A stretch of 34,765 nt of DNA from assembly GCA_010015675.1 (NCBI GenBank), contig ML976988.1:100896-135660 (forward strand), read 5' to 3'. This stretch comes from Byssothecium circinans (taxonomy: Eukaryota > Ascomycota > Dothideomycetes > Pleosporales > Massarinaceae). Below are positions 11,430-22,936 of the stretch, one piece after another. Every line of letters starts with the position of its first letter. The stretch's first letter is position 1. Under the pieces are notes generated by a model. It was not told the origin of the DNA. It made no database searches and saw only the letters and a program-made list of their open reading frames with translations. Both the position numbers and the translations under genes were made by a program.

Positions 11430-13335
11430 TCACACCTCAAGCAACCCCACAACCTCCCTTACCAACCCTTTATCCTCCACACTCTTCGCCTTTCCCGCCA
11501 GCTTCCCCACCGTCCCCGCCGCATCCATAACCCTCCAAAGATCCCTTACCTCGCCCTCCATATCCGCCGCATAAACAAGCCACCCCATACAGATCAGCGC
11601 CATCTTCATAACCTCGCTCCACTCGTCCTCACCACCAAGGATCTCTAGTAAGCTCGCTAGTAATTCGACTTGTTCCGACTCGTCGAGTTCGGGACCTGAT
11701 AGCGAGTGGGAGGAGGAGAGGTTGGAGTTGGAGTGTTTTTGCATGCGTATTTTATGATTTGAGGACGCCATGTTCATAGCGAGACTGAGAGCGGAGGCTT
11801 TGAGCGCGGGGTGTTTGTCGTCGAGGAGGGCGGTTGTGAGGAGTGTGATCAGCGCCGAAGATAGTGGTGGGGAGAGGAGATGTGGTATGAAGAGCGGCGA
11901 ACTGAACAAATTGCATGCCAAGTGCAACGTTATGAGACGTAGAGAATACGGTGCTTTCTCACCCAGTCCATTAACATGCCCCAATAAATGCGCGATCGTA
12001 GCAGGCGTGCCCGTGGCTCCTGCATGTTCTTCGGCAAAGAAGCCCGCCACCCTTACATCTGTGAGCGACACCCTGAGCAGATCGAGAGATGTGAAGAGTA
12101 GATCTAGAGGTAGCGTTGTGGTACTCTTTCTCAAAAAGTCGGCGAATTGAGGGAGTTTGGTGAGTGGTGCATCGATCGCTCCGAAGCGCTCGCGGGATTC
12201 GATGAACGAGACGATGCTTGAGACTGCGGGGTCTTTCCCTACGTCTCCCATCTTCGCGACGACTTTGTTGAGCGGGGGGACTTTCGCGTAGGTTACGGGA
12301 CGCTGGTTCTGTCGTAAGAGTGTGGGCACGCTCTTTGACAGATGTGGGTGCGCAGGGAACGCTTCGTTGACCAGCATCTCGACATTATTTCTCAGCTGTC
12401 GAGGATCTGCTCCGCTCCATTCATCACGCTGTTGGCCACGGATGTAAGTGATGAAGGTCGGCGTTGCGCGGACATTGGGGTATCGGGAGCCAATTGAACG
12501 GTCGGCATAGCTGAAGTCGATCTTAATAAAGACGCATTTCTGCCCCAATTCTGCGGCGAGATCATCATACGGCCGGTATATGATCTTGCAAGGTCCACAT
12601 GTTGCGCTCGTAAAAAAGATGACGGCACAACGATCCTCCGCGATGTTGAGCAGGCGGTCCACGTCGCGAATACTCGTAACGTTGTTCACACGTCCTGTAG
12701 CTTCCGCGAGCGCTGCCTCTGCCGTCGAGGCGGGAAGTGGTTTCGCCGTTGGAACTATATTCCTTGCAGCCCCATTTAGCCTCGAATAAGAAGAAGCAGG
12801 ATCAACCGCACCGGCCTGGGGTGTTGGGGCTTGCACAACCGGCCGCATCATAGCATCCAACCTAGGCTTCAACATCTGTCCGAACGGCGTGTTAAGCACA
12901 GTCTGCGGTAGACTCGTAATATGGTCCGGAATCCCCTTGCCAACCAAAAACATAGCAAAGTCATTCGAGAAATTGTTGCAATTATGGAGGAACAAGTCGT
13001 AGCTTTCGGCGGTGTAGATGGTTTTGAGGCTTTCGAGGTATTCGAGGATGACTTCGATGGGCAGATGGGTTTGGCCTAGATGGATGGTCTCCATAGGCGC
13101 ACCGTGGTGTGTGGTGCCTGCGCGACATGTTTGCACGCCTTGGCCGTAGTAGTATTCTATGGAGTCGAGAACGATGGAGGTATGGTATACGGCGTCGATT
13201 TGGGTACCGAGGAATTGCTGGGAAAGTGAGCGTGCAAGACCCTGCGGAGTATTAGCACGTCATATCTCTTGTTTCTCGAAATTGCCTATAGTGACTCACT
13301 TGTGAAAGGTCGTACACGTAAAGTTGCACATCCAT
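11430..13335 (-). CDS. PPPDE/DeSI peptidase - thioredoxin - PUL domain protein
   Basis: Two exons, 13335-13300 and 13241-11430, with a 58-nt intron, encode 615 residues. Residues 1-145 form a PPPDE (DeSI-type) papain-like isopeptidase domain, starting VQLYVYDLSQGLARSLS. It has catalytic His32 (in YHTS) and Cys100 (in HNCNNFSND), and EYYYGQGVQTC between them. After a Pro/Ala-rich linker, residues 195-290 form a thioredoxin domain with an intact CGPC active site at 227-230 and RATPTFITY. From about 310 to the end is a helical PUL (Lub1/PLAA C-terminal) domain, which in other proteins binds Cdc48/p97. Known roles of the parts suggest a cytosolic deSUMOylating or deubiquitinating enzyme linked to Cdc48; this is inference. 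The 36-nt first exon is needed for the beginning of the PPPDE fold. The 3' end is convergent with the deaminase gene, 186 bp away. Confidence 0.93.
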
Positions 13336-13931
13336 CTGGGAGAGTCGTTGTGGAGGTCAAGCTGTGGTGTTATCGGAGCATGAAGAAAGAGAGAAAGCGG
13401 CCAATGTAGGTTGCTGCGATTGTCAATATGGTTGTTAGAGGTGTTTGTGAAGTTTGAGTGCAGGCAACGGCTGACGTCTGCTGTATTCTAGAAAGTTCGC
13501 GGCTCGCGAACGACGATGGGAAGTGGCGGTGGCGGGGCAGCAAGCACGCGTTAGCACGTGCGCTTTCGTCCGGGCTATTCCAAAACACTTCAGCTCATAT
13601 TTACCTACACTCAACGAAGCCCTTTTAACCTCTTCCTACTCCTGCGTAAAAGAGCAGGCCTAGCTTTACAATTTTATATTTTATTAAAGTTAAGGGAGAG
13701 TAGTTAACGTGTTAGTTATTGTAGGCGGTCTTTAGTGAGAGAAGTATTATGTGCGCGGGGAATTCTTTCAACCGCGTGGGTACCTACATGTAGTGGTTGC
13801 GGTTCGGTAGTGAACATCAAGTCAACCATACTTTGACTAACAGCACATGATCCAAGAAATAGTAAGATATGTTTGTATTCAAGGCCCCCTTTCTTCCTTG
13901 CGTAAAACACCTTCACTCTACCTCCCCAGAC
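13336..13931. other. Intergenic region with AT-rich island
   Basis: This is the promoter side of the PPPDE protein and the 3' side of cullin-4. 13610-13730 is AT/TpA-rich and poor in CpG, like the left-end repeat, and may be a small RIP-affected relic. No coding frame is convincing. Confidence 0.45.
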
Positions 13932-16783
13932 TTAAGCAATATAGCTATACATTCCGCCCTCCTCTCTCTCTAGAAACTCCTTCTCAATCAACCGATCAAT
14001 ATTCTTCTTGATCCCCGGCACGTCCAAAGTACCCCTACTTCTCGTTATCCTTATAGTTTCCGCCACCAACTCACTATGCGTAATCGTCTTCCTCGCCTTC
14101 AAGATACGCACAATAGCAGCTTGCGTCTCAAAGTTTCGGTCGGCGGCGACACGTTCGTGCGTGGCTTTGTTCTCGGCGGCTGTCTCTTTGAGCTGTACTG
14201 TGTTGATCTTGATGCGGTATTTAGGGTCGGTGAAAGAGGCATTGAGCGTGAAGGTATCGGTCGGATCGATTTCGCGGCCTTTGGGGTGCTTTGTAAGGGG
14301 TCGGAGTTTGGCGCAGGCGAGAGATTGGAGGGTGCGGTTTAGTTCGGGCGGTGCTATCGACAATTAGTCAAGATACTATGCAACAATCATGAAGTACTTA
14401 CGCAAGCCGGTAGCTTCTTTCAGGTAGTTGTAGTCAATATGCTCGTCGACCCCAACGCCGTTGAACAACAACAGCACAATCGCCTGGAAGGACGAGACCA
14501 CCAACTCCTTGCTGGCCTTTGGAAACTTCGCCTTGATTTGACAATGAGCTAGAGCGTGCTTCCATTCAAGCTTGCGACCCGAATGCTTCGCCTTGTAATG
14601 CTGTTCAAATTTATCGATCTCTGTTTGGATCTGCGTTGGAATGATGACTGGAACGGTGGGATAAGTCGGCCATGCAGAAGATGAGAGAACATTGACGTTA
14701 AGGTCGACAGCATGCTTCTCATTGCGCTCCTCGGAGATGCTTTTATACGATGCTCCTTCCTCACGAGAAAGCTCGATATCTTTGAACATTTGCTCGAGGT
14801 TGGCTGTGAAGCCAGCACCACACTCTATAGGCTCGTCAGCATGCGATTTGTATTGGTGATTCAAATCCTGACTTACCGGTCTTCAGGCGCGAAAGCATAT
14901 TTCTCTCTGCATCCGCGCTAGCGCTTCTTCCCATCAACAACCGACGAGCAAGATCCTTCTTGTAGAAAGCCTCAAAGACTGCCTTGCCATGTACAAACCG
15001 GAAGAGATCCAGCACTTGGTCGAGCTGGTTGTTGACTTCAGTATCTTCATCAAACGCCTCATCTTCATTATCCTCCTCTTCATCTGCTACAGCTGCTTTC
15101 TCTGTCTTTCGACTAAGCTGCGCTGGAATAGCTTTGGCTCCGCCTCTCAAGAGCATGTCAACGTATTTAGCGATCATCTCGCCGGGTTTAGAATTATCAG
15201 TATTCCACGTCGTGCTCGACTTCTTTGTTTTGTTCATGAACGTTTCGAATGCTTCGCGTAGACCATGGCCTAGGTCAGCATTGCGGCGGAACGCCTTTAT
15301 CCAAATGGTGTCCAATTGTCGTTTGAGAGTCAAAAGGTTGACGACCATGCCTTCTTGTTCCTTCTCGTTGAACACAATCGCCGTACCGGTGTCTTCGATC
15401 CACTTCATGAATGCAGGCCGTAATCGAACACCGAGTTTCCTACGCTCTAGAATGGTGTATAGCTGTTCCAGATCCTGTACGGCATTGTCTTCAAGGAGAT
15501 CTGCAAGTTCGTCCTGGTTGGCTGCCATGTATTAGTGGAACTGTCAAAGAGGCAAAAGTGAAATATAACATACTCAGTCTTGACTCTTTCCTCGAAATCA
15601 AATGGTCTTCCAGCAGTGTAAGCAGATCCCTTCTCGTGGAACCGTACAGCCCAAATATTTCCACTCTGGCCATCTCGCTCTTCATCAGCGCCAGCGCGCT
15701 CTTGACGTATTCCGGGAGTGATTTCTCGGCGCTCGCGGCATCCGACCATTCCTTGATATATGTCTGGCTGAGCTCCAGCATACGCGGCTCAAAGTGCTTC
15801 GTGTAGACCTCCATCTTGGTGAACATGTCGATAGCCTTGGAGAACAGGTCTCTGTCCAGATCCTCTCCCGCTCGATCCACAGCAATCAGATGGCAAGCAC
15901 CATCTACAATCTTTTTATTCAATTTCGCGTGTTCGAATATCGAGGAACAGAAGATACCGATGAGGATTTCGTTTAACCATTCCTGTCTCGGGAGCAGGTA
16001 TGAGCGGTCGAGGTAGCAGAAGATCCAGGCGATGTATTTCTGTGTAGCATTAGCATGGATGCTCCCATTAAACAACCGTTCAGGTTCAAGTCTTACCATA
16101 TGCTCATTCCAGGTCGCCCAAGCCCCTAGGGCCACCCTCAAAACATCCACATCTTTCCTCCCCACCGTTTCCATAACCCTCTCTCTCAACGCCCCTCCGA
16201 CGTACTCCCTGCTCTTCTTGACCAGCCTGTCCTTGACATCTTTAGCTAGTCCCTGTCGGCAGAGATTCTCCACGCCCTTGTACAGCTCCTCCAGACTGAA
16301 GTTGATCTGTTCCTGCTGGAAGATGGTGTCCAGCGCTTTATCCACCTTGACCCACGTCTGATCTAGAAATACCTTTGGATCGGACCTCCGTGTCACTTTG
16401 AAGTTCTTTACCTTGAGCTGTTTAGGCCCGGTGTTAGAATGCATATTTGGCGTCGCCTTCCGCATCCCGTTTCGCCGTGGCGGCGTGCCACTCCCAGTTG
16501 GCGGGCTAGAGCTCAAATCCACAACCTCGGCATGTCCAGGCGCATTCCCCCTCTTACTTGGGAAATGGTACATACTTGAGGTACTCATGGCGGGTGGTAG
16601 AGGAGACGTTCGGGCCTCGGGTGATAACCTATCGAGCTTCGCGCGCTTGCTGGACGGCGAGAGGGGAGCGGTGGCGGTCGAGTGTGGCTTTTGTTGCGTG
16701 GTAAAGAGCTCTTTGATGGTCTTTCCCGTGCCCGTGTGCTTGCGTTTTCTGTCACCCGGATTCGAGGACATTGGAGGGCGCAT
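13932..16783 (-). CDS. cul4: Cullin-4 ubiquitin ligase scaffold
   Basis: Five exons, 16783-16097, 16039-15574, 15521-14877, 14824-14402 and 14353-13932, with introns of 57, 52, 52 and 48 nt, encode 880 residues. The first 120 residues are low-complexity and basic, with KRKH and SSKRAKLDR that could act as nuclear localisation signals. The cullin repeats follow, from VFLDQTWVKVDKALD. Next come the cullin homology region (RRLLMGRSASADAERNMLSRLK, then ECGAGFTANLEQMFKDI) and LNRTLQSLACAK. The C-terminal winged helix carries the neddylation motif IVRILKARK, acceptor Lys about 826, and ends EFLEREEGGMYSYIA. The N-terminal NLS extension and this C-terminus fit CUL4 rather than CUL1 or CUL3. In fungi CUL4 works with DDB1-type adaptors in the nucleus (Neurospora: DNA methylation complex DCDC). 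The third exon join uses a CACTAATAC branch site. Confidence 0.93.
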
Positions 16784-17386
16784 GTGGGTGCGATGAAGTC
16801 AAGGTTTGGATTATGCAGCGTGGATTGATGAGCAGAGCGTTCCGGGATGACGGCGCGAGGCTAGCGCGAGTTGGGGTGGCACGTTGATGATATCGATAAG
16901 ACTTTAGACTGAGGTCATGTTCTCTTGTGCGTCTGCTATTACCTTGGTAGGGAAAGAAAATGTAGGAAGGTCGGAGTTTCTTGGATTCAATGATAATACC
17001 CGGCTAAATACAGTCATACATGATCGAGCATCTCTCTGGTGTCTGTGCCACCATCATTCTCGGAGCTGTTCCACAATAGATTCCGTATCAAGAATTGAAT
17101 TGGTATGATGTTGCTGTTATATAGGTTTTAAAGCTAGTGCTCCACAGGGATATGTCAAAACCTAAATCAGAAGTCTCGGGTGCCAAATACCGTGGTGGAG
17201 TCAACCTTAAAATATAGAAATGCATTATATAGCAGAGCAGTATGACACGCAGTACACCTCAGCCTGTAATAGCTATCGTCCAAATTATGTCCTTCCAAAG
17301 CCTTTCCAAAGTGCTCAAGCTCAAACTCCAGCCCAGGGTATAACGACCGCGCCCACTACAACCTCGTTCTCATCAAATATCCAGCA
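16784..17386. other. Intergenic, cullin-4 promoter and GPI-protein 3' side
   Basis: About 600 bp upstream of cullin-4 and downstream of the small secreted protein. No coding frame or repeat is recognisable. Confidence 0.5.
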
Positions 17387-17957
17387 TCATACAAGCGCCA
17401 GTCCTGCCACAAGCCCTCCCGCAATCACCCCGAAAATCTCAGGCCTCATCGCATATCCACCATTGTTGCCTGCTTGTGATGTACTACTCGGCGAAGGACT
17501 CGGCGCTGCAGACGATGAAGGAGGTGGCGGAGTGGTGCTCGGCGATGCAGATGACGATGCGGATGACGATGTGGAGCCGGGGAAGGGAACGATGGAAGTG
17601 GTAATGACGCTGAATGAGGTCGGGACGGTTGCAGGCGGTGCTAGTGAAGAGGAGGAGGAAGGTATGGGACCGCTAATCGCGCTGAATGAGACCGTCGGGT
17701 TTGCGGGAGGAGCGAGGGTTTTCGGCGCGCCGAAGGTTGGAGCGTTGGTAGGGTTGAAGACTGGAATCGTTATAACTTCTAAGCCAGATGTCAGTGCTGG
17801 ATACCGGATGACGAGGGCAAACAAGCCCGAACTTACGACCGCTGTATGTGACTACAACCTCTGATCCTGTCGGCTTGAGATCGAGGTAGCTGTCATCGCT
17901 TTGTTGGGCGCAGACCGCAGCTGCTAGACCGAGGACGAGGATTGTTGCGCTCTTCAT
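17387..17957 (-). CDS. Small secreted Ser/Thr/Pro-rich protein, probably GPI-anchored
   Basis: Two exons, 17957-17837 and 17778-17387, with a 58-nt intron, encode 170 residues. The first 17 residues form a clear signal peptide (MKSATILVLGLAAAVCA-Q). A short N-terminal segment with VVVTYSG and VITIPVFNPTNAP follows. The middle (about 65-145) is dominated by Ser, Thr, Pro and Ala, suited to O-glycosylation. The C-terminus has small residues (SQAGNNGGYA) followed by a hydrophobic tail, IFGVIAGGLVAGLALV, the layout of a GPI-attachment signal. It is probably a cell-wall or plasma-membrane surface protein. No enzymatic domain is seen. The GTAAGT donor is preferred over a GT four bases upstream; the choice affects one or two residues. 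Confidence 0.72.
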
Positions 17958-18939
17958 GGTAAGGCAGTAAGCTGTTGGAAGCTGTAGGTGTAATATGTAG
18001 GTTGTAGGTCCAAGTCAAGGCTGCTGATGTTGATGTCAAAGAAGACGCAGACAATATATCCAGAAGCCTTTGTTTCTCATGTCTTCTCCCAAAACATCTG
18101 AGAAATGACCTTGGGAGCCGCTGTATAGAGCATCAGCTCCTACCATCTCGTGCCGCTTGTTTCACTCGCCCCTAGACCGTATTGATTGACGCGGGGCCGA
18201 CCCCTTACGGAGATCGCGTGTTCGCCGTAGGGGCGGTTACGAAAGAGATGAGGGCCATGCTCAGGAACGCTGACAGGTTCTGCATAGCGCCCGACAAGTC
18301 TGCTGATGCACTGCGCTTGCTGGTCTTTAGGTCGCGAGGTGAAAGTGGGAACTCGACCGTTTATTGGAAGGGTCATGAGTTTCACCTCCACTAGTGATAT
18401 CGTTTATTGCTGGAGTACCCCTGACTTGTTTTGGGGCAAGTGAGGTGACGATACATATGCACCAATAAGATCCTTGGTTTAGTTTTCCTCAAAACCAGCA
18501 ACATGGGAAACGAAATCGCACCGCTCGGTGTATTTTATTTTACCGTGTTCGGCTGCTGTATCTTTTGGTAAGATTATTTCTCGACCTTTAATTTATATTG
18601 CATTCTTTTCCTTCCGGGTACACTTTAACTTACCAGCTCCCTATCAAACACGCTCCAGGCGGAGACTTTACGCGGTACAACATCATATTCTAAGCATCAA
18701 GTTTAGATGCTATCTACAAGTAAAATACGATGGAAATGAGGAGAAAATCCGGCCACTTACACCTATGTAGTATTTCTTTGTGAAAACTATGCGTCAAATT
18801 GTGGCTTAGACGTAATCAGCCTAGTACACGTGAAGAGAGCGTACCTCAAGGTATATATTTCGACTATACCTATGACATACCAAGCGCGAGGTTACTACAA
18901 CAACAAACCGGCACATCCTAACGCCCATACCCGCTACAA
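17958..18939. promoter_or_regulatory. Divergent intergenic region, GPI protein (-) and esterase (+)
   Basis: 982 bp lie between two divergent start codons. 18520-18780 is moderately AT-rich. Frames at 18140-18394 on both strands do not resemble any family. Promoter function is inferred only from gene orientation. Confidence 0.45.
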
Positions 18940-19836
18940 ATGAAGAACCAAACACATCCCTCACCAGCCCAAGCAAAGCCCTGGCCCCCACCATTCACAA
19001 CGTCGCCAAAGTCCCCACATACACACACGCACACCTTCGTCCTCCTCCACGGCCTCGGATCCAACGGCGACAAATTCGGCCACGAGCTCCTCGAAACCGG
19101 CCTCTCAACCAGCCAAAAGAACCTCGCCGATGCCTTCCCCGGCGCAAAGTTCACCTTCCCCACCGCGAAAACGCGCAGAGTAACCGCGTTGAAACGCTCA
19201 AGGATACCGGCATGGTTCGACACGTTTAGTCTTGCGGATCGGTCGCTGAGAGAAGATGTACAGATAGACGGCCTTGTCGAATCGGCTGAGTACATCCGGG
19301 CGATTGTTAGGGAAGAAGTTGAGAAAGTGCCGGCGAGGAATATCGTTCTGGGGGGTTTGAGCAATGGATGTGCTATGAGTCTTATGGTACTGCTCAGCCT
19401 GGAGTTTCCCATTGGGGCTTATGTTGGAATGAGCGGTCGTCTTCCGTTTCGGAAGGATGTTGAGGATATTCTGCGCAATGCGGACGCGACCACCGACGAC
19501 GTCTTCGGCGAAGAGGACGCACTAGGGGAAAAGAGCGCAGCTTGCCAGGCTCTTGAATTTGTGCGAGATCTGCTATCTTTGGATTCACGCGATACGGAAA
19601 CAGGAGTTTCGGGGGCCTTTCTTTCCACGCCAGTTTTCCTTGGCCATGGCGCAAAGGATGATGTGGTTCCGAGCCGTTTTGGTGAAGAAGCTGCGGGGAC
19701 TCTCACGTCGCTTGGTATGGATGTTACGTGGAAATGCTATCCGGAGCTTGGGCACTGGTATCAAGTTCCGGAAGAGATAGACGATATATTGGCTTTCTTG
19801 ACTGAAAGACTTGCGCATACTATATCCTGCGACTGA
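18940..19836 (+). CDS. Phospholipase/carboxylesterase-family alpha/beta hydrolase
   Basis: One uninterrupted frame encodes 298 residues. It belongs to the Abhydrolase_2 family (acyl-protein thioesterase-like). The oxyanion-loop motif HGLGSNG is at 37-43. The nucleophile elbow GLSNG has Ser141, the acid is Asp240 in GHGAKDD, and the base is His272 in ELGHWY. These three fit the catalytic triad. The first 30 residues are Pro- and Thr/His-rich (PHTHTHTF) and are probably a disordered lead, so a slightly later start cannot be excluded. About 60 residues between the Ser and Asp strands (170-230, Asp/Glu-rich) are longer than in compact APT1 proteins. It lacks a signal peptide and should be cytosolic. 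The substrate is unknown. Confidence 0.9.
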   Translation: MKNQTHPSPAQAKPWPPPFTTSPKSPHTHTHTFVLLHGLGSNGDKFGHELLETGLSTSQKNLADAFPGAKFTFPTAKTRRVTALKRSRIPAWFDTFSLADRSLREDVQIDGLVESAEYIRAIVREEVEKVPARNIVLGGLSNGCAMSLMVLLSLEFPIGAYVGMSGRLPFRKDVEDILRNADATTDDVFGEEDALGEKSAACQALEFVRDLLSLDSRDTETGVSGAFLSTPVFLGHGAKDDVVPSRFGEEAAGTLTSLGMDVTWKCYPELGHWYQVPEEIDDILAFLTERLAHTISCD

Positions 19837-21615
19837 GTGTATCATCATTTGGATGATTCATGCATTACTAGTCTTATTGTACGAAGAAGTTACTGGGTGA
19901 TCGAGGGGGGAGGCTCACTTCCGTGAAACTTTTTATTCTGAATTTTTTGGAAAGCATACGTATGACTTTGAATACATGACTGCGCTGGCCCATCTTCATG
20001 GAGATGGCTCTTCGTCGATGACGCCTGTGAAAGATTCCCCTTGCATTGTGGAATCCTTTCGGACGTCAAAATCACCGTTCGAAATTCAGAAGACTAGATT
20101 TGTTGAGGTAATGTATGCAGTGGGCTACACTGAACAAGCACACAAGTACTTTGACACCTATACCATCAAGCACCTGGGATCCCCTTCAAAAAGCCCCTAT
20201 CCAACTCCCAATAAACAAAAAAATCTGACACTTCCAACTCAGCAGGCAATTGCCCTCTCGTTCTGTCCACCAAGTACACTAAACACCACTCTCAACTTCC
20301 AGCATTCAAACCCAGCACCCCTGTCTCGCGGCACCGGAACCACACATCCACTTGCTAGATGCCAGGCGCTACAGCTTTCATCGCATATCCTAGGCTCCCT
20401 CAGCTCGTCTGGAAGCTCGATTGACGCCAACCCCCACGCCACCGCATCAAGGATCCTCGAATAGCAACAAGCAAATTCAAGACCAAGGGCGAGGGGAGTT
20501 TCGTGTCGGCATCACATCGCATCGGCTTCATCACCGATCTTGAAAAACAATGTAGATCACCTACTGTAACCAAGTAAGTGGGTCCCAGGGTTTTGGTTAC
20601 GTGGCGTACTTAATATTTTTGCTTTTTGTGAACGCCGTATTGATGAAACAGCTTTCCCACAACAGCATTTGTCAGATCCGCAGCTCCAGAAGCTGGATAC
20701 TCCCGAAAAGCACGAGACCGTATAGGTATATTGCATTTCGAGGTTGATGAATGATGCGAGCGAGATGCTTGATGTCGTTATCCCCACGCTTGAAAGTGGC
20801 ATTCCACCATCACCCGCTCTAGGCCCGGCTCGTTAGCTGCAAGCTTCTTCACGCCACGCGACGCAGCCAGGCCGCGAAAATTAGACCAGGGTCTGTGCTA
20901 GCGGCTCGCTTCGTGACCGTCCCGGCGAGTTGGTCAAGAGGCGCAGATACCGAGCTGATGGTGAAGGGCTCTCTGATCGATCATCGGTAGAGGGACGGGC
21001 AGTGGGTCAAGTTCTCCTTTAAGATGACTGACAGAACGTCACTTGAGACCTCAGCACCTTTGCCTCGGCTCCGTACCGATGTTGTGAACGCCGAACGGCG
21101 ACTTTGGGGTATCGTATGCTGCTCTAATGAGTAAGGTGTTGCAAGCATTAAGCTTGTTGTGGTATCACGTTCAGCCGCAGCAATGGTTAAATCTCTGAAG
21201 CCGATATAGTACACCGCATCGAAGACACCAAGCATGAACCAATTCTCGGCGCAATGACAAGCGCGTGGGGCCTCCCTTCCTTTCTTTTTTGCCTTGTCGA
21301 TGGGAATGTTGAAGGCGAATCACACACACCCTCTCTTGCTCTGTCCATCGGTGATGGTGGCACGAAACCCGTCTTGACGCGGTGGCTTTCTTTTGTCTCT
21401 TGGCGTGCTTTGTTGAAGTTGTTATTCGAATTATGCATATGCGTTCGAGCAAGTCCTCTAGGTTTCTCACTCCTTTTTCATGCTGATGTCGTGGGTTGAT
21501 TGCCTCGCGCGCAATTCCTGTCCTTTCGATTACTTGGCGTTGCTCTCGTTATCTTTATTGACTTCTTCGCCGGTTCGTAATACTGACACTGCGCCTTAGT
21601 TCCTGAGTTTGAGGC
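19837..21615. other. Gene-free stretch (1.8 kb)
   Basis: The stretch lies between the esterase stop and the SAT4-like start. A frame at 19976-20464 (+) starts with ATG and runs 162 codons. Its translation is low-complexity with no domain, so I do not call it. Several 80-100 codon frames overlap on both strands at 20980-21500, which suggests chance. The last few hundred bases should be the promoter of the membrane-protein gene. Confidence 0.45.
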
Positions 21616-22936
21616 ATGGGGATCTCAAAGACCGGATTGGAAGCGGAGTCGTACACATTCTATGCGGTGGGTGTTTGTTTGATACTGACACGGACGTAAG
21701 TCATATCCTTCTCATTGCATGTGGCCAACTGAACCATAGAAGGGTTTCGCGTATCTTAACACTTGGATCGCCGTTGAAGCTTCAATGTGATGACTGGGTC
21801 GTGCTCTTCGTATTGGTACGTTTACCGTCGACACCTTGCAATTTCCATCACGACTAACATGCCCTAAGTTTCCATTCACTGCAACAGTTTTTTGTGCGAA
21901 CGGAGTGTTCATCCAGAAAGAAGGCCAGACCCTGTCGTTGTCGCAGTTGAAGATGCGGTTTGCGCTCGAAGAGCTTCATATAACGACGAATTGGCTGGTG
22001 AAAGCTTGCCTGCTGATATTGTATCGGCGAATATTGTACGTGTGCTTATGTCGTATTCCACTCAGAAGGCCTGGGTTTGACTTGTATTAGCCCAGCTTCA
22101 ACAAGCAAGAAAGAGCGACGATACTTCACCTACACTGCTGCCTGCTGCCTTGTATCCTTTCTCCTCGTCCAAGGTCTACTGCCTATATGGTGCTATCCGA
22201 TGAACAGATACTGGATAAATGATGCGGCTAATAGTGAGTATACTAGCTGAATATCAGCCGTTAGACTGACGTTGCTACAGCAAGCTGCACATCCTACCAC
22301 AACCACGCCATCGCAACGCTCGCCTTGGAGAGTTTTACCACTGTCCTCGTTCTCATCATCCCAATCCCGTTCATACCGACACCACGCATATACCTGCTCT
22401 TTACACTCCTGTTCCTCGGCCTAGCAACACTCGTCACCGAGATACTTGGTCGCTATCGCATCATCAGTAACCCGTCATCGCCCGCGTATCTCCATTGGTA
22501 CATGGCCGAAACGGTGACCTTGATCTCATACGCAAACCTTCCGTTCCTCAACTCCCTCTTCAATGCCGCAAACAACGCCCGTTTCCGCCACCTGAGCAAC
22601 GCTTCACTCTCATCGTGGCCTCGGTCATATAAGGATACGCCACCTCCCCGAGCGCAACGACAGCGACTAAACTGTATGGCGACCATCATTGATTCGCCAT
22701 CGCCACCAAGAGTGCAGAAAATGGAAAGTACAGTGAGCAATATGGCTCGGTTGGATGCTGAGGATGCTTGGGATGATGGGTCTACGACAGTATCGGTACC
22801 TCCGATGTCTGTACGCAAGGTGTCGTTGAATGATCCACCGCCCGAGTTGGAGGTGTATTGGAGCCCGAGGAGGCATTCGACGAGGGATATGGATTTGGAG
22901 ATTGCGAGGGTGGACGTTAAAAGTAGTTTCAGATGA
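21616..22936 (+). CDS. SAT4/PTH11-type rhodopsin-like integral membrane protein
   Basis: Five exons, 21616-21695, 21740-21815, 21869-22035, 22091-22233 and 22281-22936, with introns of 44, 53, 55 and 47 nt, encode 373 residues. The joined protein has about seven hydrophobic segments. Family-like marks are the basic loop TRVSRI before LQCDDWVVLFVLF, then WLVKACLLILYRRIF, RRYFTYTAACCLVSFLLVQGLLP, CYPMNRYW, an extracellular TSCTSYHNHA cysteine loop, the helix TTVLVLIIPIPF and the final membrane block ending near HWYMAETVTL. A cytosolic tail of about 120 residues is rich in Ser, Pro and Arg. This order fits the fungal rhodopsin-domain/SAT4 family, which includes PTH11-like putative receptors. No CFEM domain is present. 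The ligand and function are unknown. The whole chain depends on by-eye splicing, though every join keeps frame. Confidence 0.77.

Noticed and set aside
14984..15535. 183-codon plus-strand frame, Ser-rich
   Set aside because: Antisense to conserved cullin-4 coding sequence; no family resemblance.
19976..20464. 162-codon plus-strand frame with ATG
   Set aside because: Low-complexity translation with no motif, no obvious splice continuation and no family resemblance; left uncalled.
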